Assembly (NCBI GenBank): GCA_905480645.1
Contig: CAJQRC010000010.1
Coordinates: 184,972-248,971, forward strand
From: an uncultured Tateyamaria sp.
GTDB taxonomy: Bacteria > Pseudomonadota > Alphaproteobacteria > Rhodobacterales > Rhodobacteraceae
Length of the DNA stretch: 64,000 bases
Reading direction: 5' to 3'
Below, piece after piece: positions 60,216 through 64,000 of the stretch; the first letter of the stretch is position 1, and each line of letters begins with the position of its first letter. Under the pieces are notes generated by a model. The model was not told the origin of the DNA. It saw nothing but the letters and a program-made list of their open reading frames with translations, and searched no databases. Made by a program: the position numbers and the translations under genes.

Positions 60216-60248
60216 GTGGCTAAGGTATGCAAACTGGCCGCTGTATGA
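60216..60248 (+). other. Possible 10-codon leader reading frame
   Basis: A GTG six bases after AGGAG (60205-60209) opens a 10-codon frame encoding MAKVCKLAAV. Its TGA stop overlaps an in-frame ATG of the TVP38 gene at 60245 (ATGA). The AGGAG site is the strongest in the region. The leader could couple translation to the downstream gene or be accidental. Confidence 0.3.
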
Positions 60249-60265
60249 GTCTAAAGGTGCTGTTA

Positions 60266-60991
60266 ATGAATGGTATAACCGAATTCAGTAACTCTGGCCG
60301 AATGAAAAAGCGTGTTTTGATTGCTATTTTATTTATATCAATTGTTGGCGCTTTATCTTTTGGTGAATTTCTAAGTTTCGAAACATTAGCTGAAAATCGT
60401 GAGAATTTTCTCCGTTTTAGGGAAACTCAATATATCACTACAGTGATGGTTTTTATTGGGGCTTACCTGATAGTAGTGGCATTCTCACTTCCAGGGGCCA
60501 CGGCTATGACGCTAACTGGTGGCTTTTTATTTTCCACATTTCCTGGTGTCTTTTTCAACGTAGTAGGTGCCACCTTAGGGGCTGTTTTTATATTTACCGT
60601 AGCTCGTTGGGGTTTAGGTGAGCGGCTTGCGCAAAAAATGAATGCTGAAGATGGCGCCGTGAAACGTATTAAAGAAGGGATTGATAAGAACCAATGGTCA
60701 ATGCTATTTTTGATACGCCTGATACCAATCGTGCCATTTTTTGTCGCCAACCTCGTACCTGCTCTTGTTGGCGTTACACTGCGCCGTTTTGCAATTACGA
60801 CATTCTTTGGAATTATGCCAGGTGCGCTTGTCTTTACTTCTGTTGGAGCAGGCCTTGGAGATGCGTTTGATTGGGAAAGTAAGCCTAATTTGGGAATCAT
60901 ATTTACTCCGCAGATATTATTACCGATTTTGGGTCTTTGTGTGTTGGCAGCGTTACCTATCGTAAGTAAAATTATGAATACTAGGAAATAA
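60266..60991 (+). CDS. TVP38/TMEM64 family membrane protein
   Basis: The ATG at 60266, with AAAGGTG six bases upstream, gives 241 residues. Alternative ATGs lie at 60227, 60245 and 60302. The core motif VVAFSLPGATAMTLTGGFLF and the later FLIRLIPIVPFFVANLVPAL and ITTFFGIMPGALVFTSVGAG mark the DedA/TVP38 (VTT) family of inner-membrane proteins, likely lipid scramblase- or transporter-like. It is followed one base later by the flavoprotein gene, an arrangement common in alphaproteobacteria and cyanobacteria. Confidence 0.88.
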   Translation: MNGITEFSNSGRMKKRVLIAILFISIVGALSFGEFLSFETLAENRENFLRFRETQYITTVMVFIGAYLIVVAFSLPGATAMTLTGGFLFSTFPGVFFNVVGATLGAVFIFTVARWGLGERLAQKMNAEDGAVKRIKEGIDKNQWSMLFLIRLIPIVPFFVANLVPALVGVTLRRFAITTFFGIMPGALVFTSVGAGLGDAFDWESKPNLGIIFTPQILLPILGLCVLAALPIVSKIMNTRK

Positions 60992-60992
60992 A

Positions 60993-62420
60993 TTGAAAAA
61001 AATAAAACGCATTAAGACTGATGTTCTTATTATTGGAGCTGGTTCTGGCGGATTATCGGTGGCAGCAGGAGCCAGTCAGATGGGTGCCAAAGTAATCTTA
61101 TTGGAAGAGCATAAAATGGGTGGTGATTGCCTGAACTTTGGCTGTGTGCCATCAAAGGCGCTTATTGCTAGTGGTAAAGTAGCGTATAATCAACGACATA
61201 GTAAATTTTATGGTGTGAAAGACGCTGATGGTAAGGCAGAATATGCCAACGTTATGAACCATGTGCAGGAAGTCATTGCCCAGATCAAACCGGTGGATAG
61301 TCAACAACGTTTTGAAGGTATGGGGGTCACAGTAATCCGCGAGTCTGGGCGCTTTATATCCAATACTGAGGTTCAGGCTGGAGACTTTGTCATCACAGCC
61401 CGGCGGACTGTAATTGCGACTGGATCCAGCCCATTTGTCCCTGTGATAGATGGCATCGCAAAAGTACCTTATTTAACCAACGAAACGCTTTGGGATTTGA
61501 GGGAGAAGCCAAAACATCTTTTGGTAATTGGTGGTGGACCTATCGGGATGGAGATGGCGCAGGCGCATCTTCGTCTGGGGTCTAAAGTTACAGTTATTGA
61601 GGGGACTAAAGCATTTGGAAAAGATGATCCTGAAATGGCTGAGATAGTCTTGAATAATCTTCGTAATGAAGGGATTGAAATCATTGAAGGCGCTGAAGCT
61701 ACAAAAATCGAAAAAAAAGAAGGTTGTATTAAAGTAACTATTGAAGATGGGCGCAGCTTTATCGGCACACATCTTTTGATTGCAGTGGGGCGTAAGGCAA
61801 ATATAAAATTGCTTGATCTGGATACTGCGGGTATTGAAACTACCAGCGCAGGTATTAAAGTCAATGCTGCTTTGCGGACAACTAACCGCCTTGTTTATGC
61901 CGTTGGTGATGTGATTGGAGGATTGCAATTCACTCATGTGGCGGGATACCACGCAGGTGTAATATTGCGTTCAATACTTTTTGGACTGCGGTCTGTGGCC
62001 AAAGTACACCACATCCCATGGGTTACCTACACCAATCCTGAGCTGGCTCAGGCTGGATTGACTGAAGCGCAAGCGCTAGATTTATATGGCAAGAAACTGG
62101 AGGTAATCCGTCATCACTTTAGCCATAATGACCGCGCGATTGCCGAACGGAAAGTCATAGGATTAATTAAGATTATGGTTGTTAGGGGCCGGCCTGTAGG
62201 GGCATCCATCGCTGGTTATCAAGCGGGTGAACTTATCAATCTTTGGGCGCTGGTCTTGGCTAATAATATGAAAATGACTCAAGTTGCCAGGATGGTTTCG
62301 CCTTATCCAACAATTGGTGAGATTAATAGGCGGGCAGTAGGAGAATATTTTTCACCTCGTTTGTTTAGTAGTAACAAGGTCAAATACTTGGTTGGCCTTG
62401 TACAACGTTTCATTCCCTGA
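60993..62420 (+). CDS. Mercuric reductase-like FAD-dependent disulfide oxidoreductase
   Basis: The 475-residue protein starts at a TTG with AGGAAA upstream. IIGAGSGGLSVAAGASQ (FAD site, residues 14-30), the redox-active pair Cys46/Cys51 in GGDCLNFGCVPSKALIA, and GGGPIGMEMA (NAD(P) site) define the class I pyridine nucleotide-disulfide oxidoreductases. The C-terminal HP motif of lipoamide dehydrogenase reads SPYPTIGEINRR, with Tyr for His, as in MerA. The MerA HMA domain and C-terminal cysteine pair are missing. The substrate is unknown. Confidence 0.85.
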   Translation: MKKIKRIKTDVLIIGAGSGGLSVAAGASQMGAKVILLEEHKMGGDCLNFGCVPSKALIASGKVAYNQRHSKFYGVKDADGKAEYANVMNHVQEVIAQIKPVDSQQRFEGMGVTVIRESGRFISNTEVQAGDFVITARRTVIATGSSPFVPVIDGIAKVPYLTNETLWDLREKPKHLLVIGGGPIGMEMAQAHLRLGSKVTVIEGTKAFGKDDPEMAEIVLNNLRNEGIEIIEGAEATKIEKKEGCIKVTIEDGRSFIGTHLLIAVGRKANIKLLDLDTAGIETTSAGIKVNAALRTTNRLVYAVGDVIGGLQFTHVAGYHAGVILRSILFGLRSVAKVHHIPWVTYTNPELAQAGLTEAQALDLYGKKLEVIRHHFSHNDRAIAERKVIGLIKIMVVRGRPVGASIAGYQAGELINLWALVLANNMKMTQVARMVSPYPTIGEINRRAVGEYFSPRLFSSNKVKYLVGLVQRFIP

Positions 62421-62432
62421 GCAAATGTTGAT

Positions 62433-63815
62433 ATGATAAATTCACTTTCGGGCCGTTTTTTAATCCTTACAACGATTTTCGTAATGCTGGCCGAAATTTT
62501 AATTTTTGTGCCGTCTATTGCTAGGTTTCGAGAAGAATACTTGCAAAATCGTCTTGAGCGGGCTCAGATTGCCTCCCTTGCTTTGTTGGCTGATGACATG
62601 TTGGATAGCGAATTGGAGCAAGAACTGTTGGAGAACGCTGGTGTATTTAATGTGGTTTTGCGTCGTGATGAAGTAAGACAGCTCATGTTGTCCACACCTG
62701 TGCCACGTCCAATTGATGCTACATACGATTTGCGGAAGGGCACTGCTCCCGTTCTAATTCGCGATGCAATTACCAGATTGATCGAAGCTGATAACGAAGT
62801 AATTCGCGTCATTGGCGCACCTGTTCGTGAGGCAGGATTACTTATTGAAGTTACAATGGAAACTGCTCCTTTGCGTGAGGCGATGATTGATTATGGAGTA
62901 CGCATACTCGTTTTATCGGCTGTAATTTCGATTGTAACAGCGCTTTTATTATTTTTAGTGGTGCGTGCGATCTTGGTAAAACCTATTCGTGGCGTGGTTG
63001 GTCACATGCAACTTTATGCTGCTGCACCTGAAGATGTTCGTGGCATTATTATACCTAGTGCTAAGGTAACTGAATTACGCGAAGCAGAAGAGGCGTTGCG
63101 CAGTCTGCAAACAGATATGATCCATGCATTACGCCAAAAAGATCGTTTAGCACAGCTGGGATCCGCAGTATCTAAAATTAGCCATGATTTGCGTAATATT
63201 CTTACTTCTGCTCAATTATTCACTGATCGGATTGAGACATCAGAAGACCCACTTGTAGCGCGCATGGCGCCAAAGTTGGTGAATTCAATTACTAGGGCTG
63301 TCCATCTGTGTGAAAGTACTTTGGCTTTCGGAAAAGCCGAGGAGCCAAGCCCAACGCTGACAATGATGACACTGGACGAATTAGTTGCTGACGTCTTGGA
63401 TAGCGAAAGACTTGCTGTTGGAGACTATGATTTGAAGCTGAGTGAAAACATTCCACCTTTGTTGGCACTGCGGGCAGATCCAGAGCAGCTTTTCCGTGTT
63501 GTTTCTAACCTAGTGCGTAATGCGCGGCAGGCGATTGTAGCAAGTGGGAAGTCTGGTGAAATTTGTGTGTCCGCGTACGAAGATGATGATAACTGGTGGA
63601 TTGAAGTTATGGATACTGGCCCAGGCTTGCCAGCCAAAGCCCAAAAGCACTTGTTTGCTCCTTTTCAAGGGGGGGTTAGTAAAGGAGGGACTGGTCTTGG
63701 TTTAGCTATAGCGTCTGAATTGGTACGAGGTCATGGAGGTGCGCTTGAATTAGATCGCACTGGCGCAAAAGGTACTGTATTTTCTGTCAGGTTACCAAAG
63801 GGTGATGGTATTTAA
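62433..63815 (+). CDS. Sensor histidine kinase
   Basis: The 460-residue kinase has a first membrane helix near residues 8-30, a periplasmic segment, and a second helix near 156-178. A linker precedes the phosphoacceptor His251 in SKISHDLRNILTS. The ATPase domain shows NLVRNARQAI (N box), DTGPGLP (G1) and GGTGLGLAIASELV (G2). No response regulator is visible in the remaining 185 bases of the window. It lies 12 bases after the flavoprotein gene and is probably cotranscribed with it. Confidence 0.9.
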   Translation: MINSLSGRFLILTTIFVMLAEILIFVPSIARFREEYLQNRLERAQIASLALLADDMLDSELEQELLENAGVFNVVLRRDEVRQLMLSTPVPRPIDATYDLRKGTAPVLIRDAITRLIEADNEVIRVIGAPVREAGLLIEVTMETAPLREAMIDYGVRILVLSAVISIVTALLLFLVVRAILVKPIRGVVGHMQLYAAAPEDVRGIIIPSAKVTELREAEEALRSLQTDMIHALRQKDRLAQLGSAVSKISHDLRNILTSAQLFTDRIETSEDPLVARMAPKLVNSITRAVHLCESTLAFGKAEEPSPTLTMMTLDELVADVLDSERLAVGDYDLKLSENIPPLLALRADPEQLFRVVSNLVRNARQAIVASGKSGEICVSAYEDDDNWWIEVMDTGPGLPAKAQKHLFAPFQGGVSKGGTGLGLAIASELVRGHGGALELDRTGAKGTVFSVRLPKGDGI

Positions 63816-63885
63816 GCTAAAGGGTCAAATCACCTATTTTGACTCTTGCAAAGTGCCAGGCACAGGAATAAACCTCAAGCCTGAC

Positions 63886-63962
63886 GGACCGATAGCTCAG
63901 CTGGATAGAGTACCTGACTACGAATCAGGGGGTCGGGGGTTCGAATCCTCCTCGGTCCGCCA
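63886..63962 (+). tRNA. trnR: tRNA-Arg (anticodon ACG)
   Basis: The 77-base gene has a perfect acceptor stem GGACCGA/TCGGTCC. Its anticodon stem CCTGA/TCAGG encloses CTACGAA with anticodon ACG at 63920-63922, and a GGTTCGAAT T arm follows. The CCA end is encoded. A34 is expected to become inosine and read CGU, CGC and CGA codons. Two imperfect 10-base repeats follow it at the end of the window. Confidence 0.97.
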
Positions 63963-64000
63963 CCATCCCGTTTCACCAAATCTCAATAAGTCTCAAATAG

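Noticed and set aside
59959..60265. Chromosome origin near rpmH
   Set aside because: No dnaA gene and no cluster of TTATCCACA-type boxes was seen. rpmH is not linked to the origin in many alphaproteobacteria.

Overview
The window is a block of core chromosome from an alphaproteobacterium, most probably an AT-rich marine member of the Rhodobacterales. The support is the near-identity, from memory of the families, of SecY, RpoA, EF-Tu and S10 to Rhodobacteraceae sequences, a zinc-type adenylate kinase, an ATP12-type F1 chaperone, an Aap/Bzt amino-acid transporter, and the neighbourhood rpmH-rnpA-yidD-ttcA-yidC-MOSC-engB-argB. There are no insertion sequences, prophage genes, CRISPR arrays or rRNA genes. 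Almost every coding stretch belongs to a recognisable family.

Layout. 1-6.1 kb: the tail of a lysophospholipid acyltransferase gene, then minus-strand metabolic genes: 3-hydroxybutyryl-CoA dehydrogenase, electron-transfer flavoprotein (etfBA), PduO-type cobalamin adenosyltransferase with a twin-helix membrane protein, a short-chain dehydrogenase and an SH3-domain protein. 6.3-9.5 kb: parC, tRNA-Trp and secE. 9.6-43.6 kb: transcription and translation genes in classical order (nusG, rplKA, rplJL, rpoBC, rpsLG-fusA-tuf, S10, spc and alpha clusters, with secY and adk). Hairpin terminators and candidate TTGnnn-17-TATnnn promoters split the S10-spc-alpha region into several apparent units: rpsJ-rplW, rplB-rplP, rpmC-rpmD, rplO, secY-adk and rpsM-rplQ. 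One foreign gene, an Fe(II)/2-oxoglutarate oxygenase, sits antisense between rplP and rpmC. 43.8-52.1 kb: rarA, crcB, an RluC/D pseudouridine synthase, ATP12, and the aapJQMP transporter. 52.3-60 kb, minus strand: an Fe-S protein coupled to a fatty-acid-hydroxylase-type membrane enzyme, argB, engB, a MOSC protein, yidC, ttcA, yidD, rnpA and rpmH. 60.2-63.8 kb: a TVP38-type membrane protein, a MerA-like flavoprotein and an orphan histidine kinase, closed by tRNA-Arg(ACG).

Functionally the window holds most of the gene-expression machinery (RNA polymerase beta, beta', alpha; NusG; about 30 ribosomal proteins; EF-G and EF-Tu) together with membrane-protein insertion (SecE, SecY, YidC, YidD). I see no clearly new defence or mobile system. 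The points most worth following are the antisense oxygenase beside the L16 gene, two ribosomal promoters sharing TATACGCGC, a candidate L1-binding leader ahead of rplK, the Fe-S/hydroxylase gene pair, and the MerA-like flavoprotein/TVP38/kinase cluster with its palindrome and leader reading frame. Promoter, terminator and RNA-structure calls were made by eye and are less certain than the gene calls.
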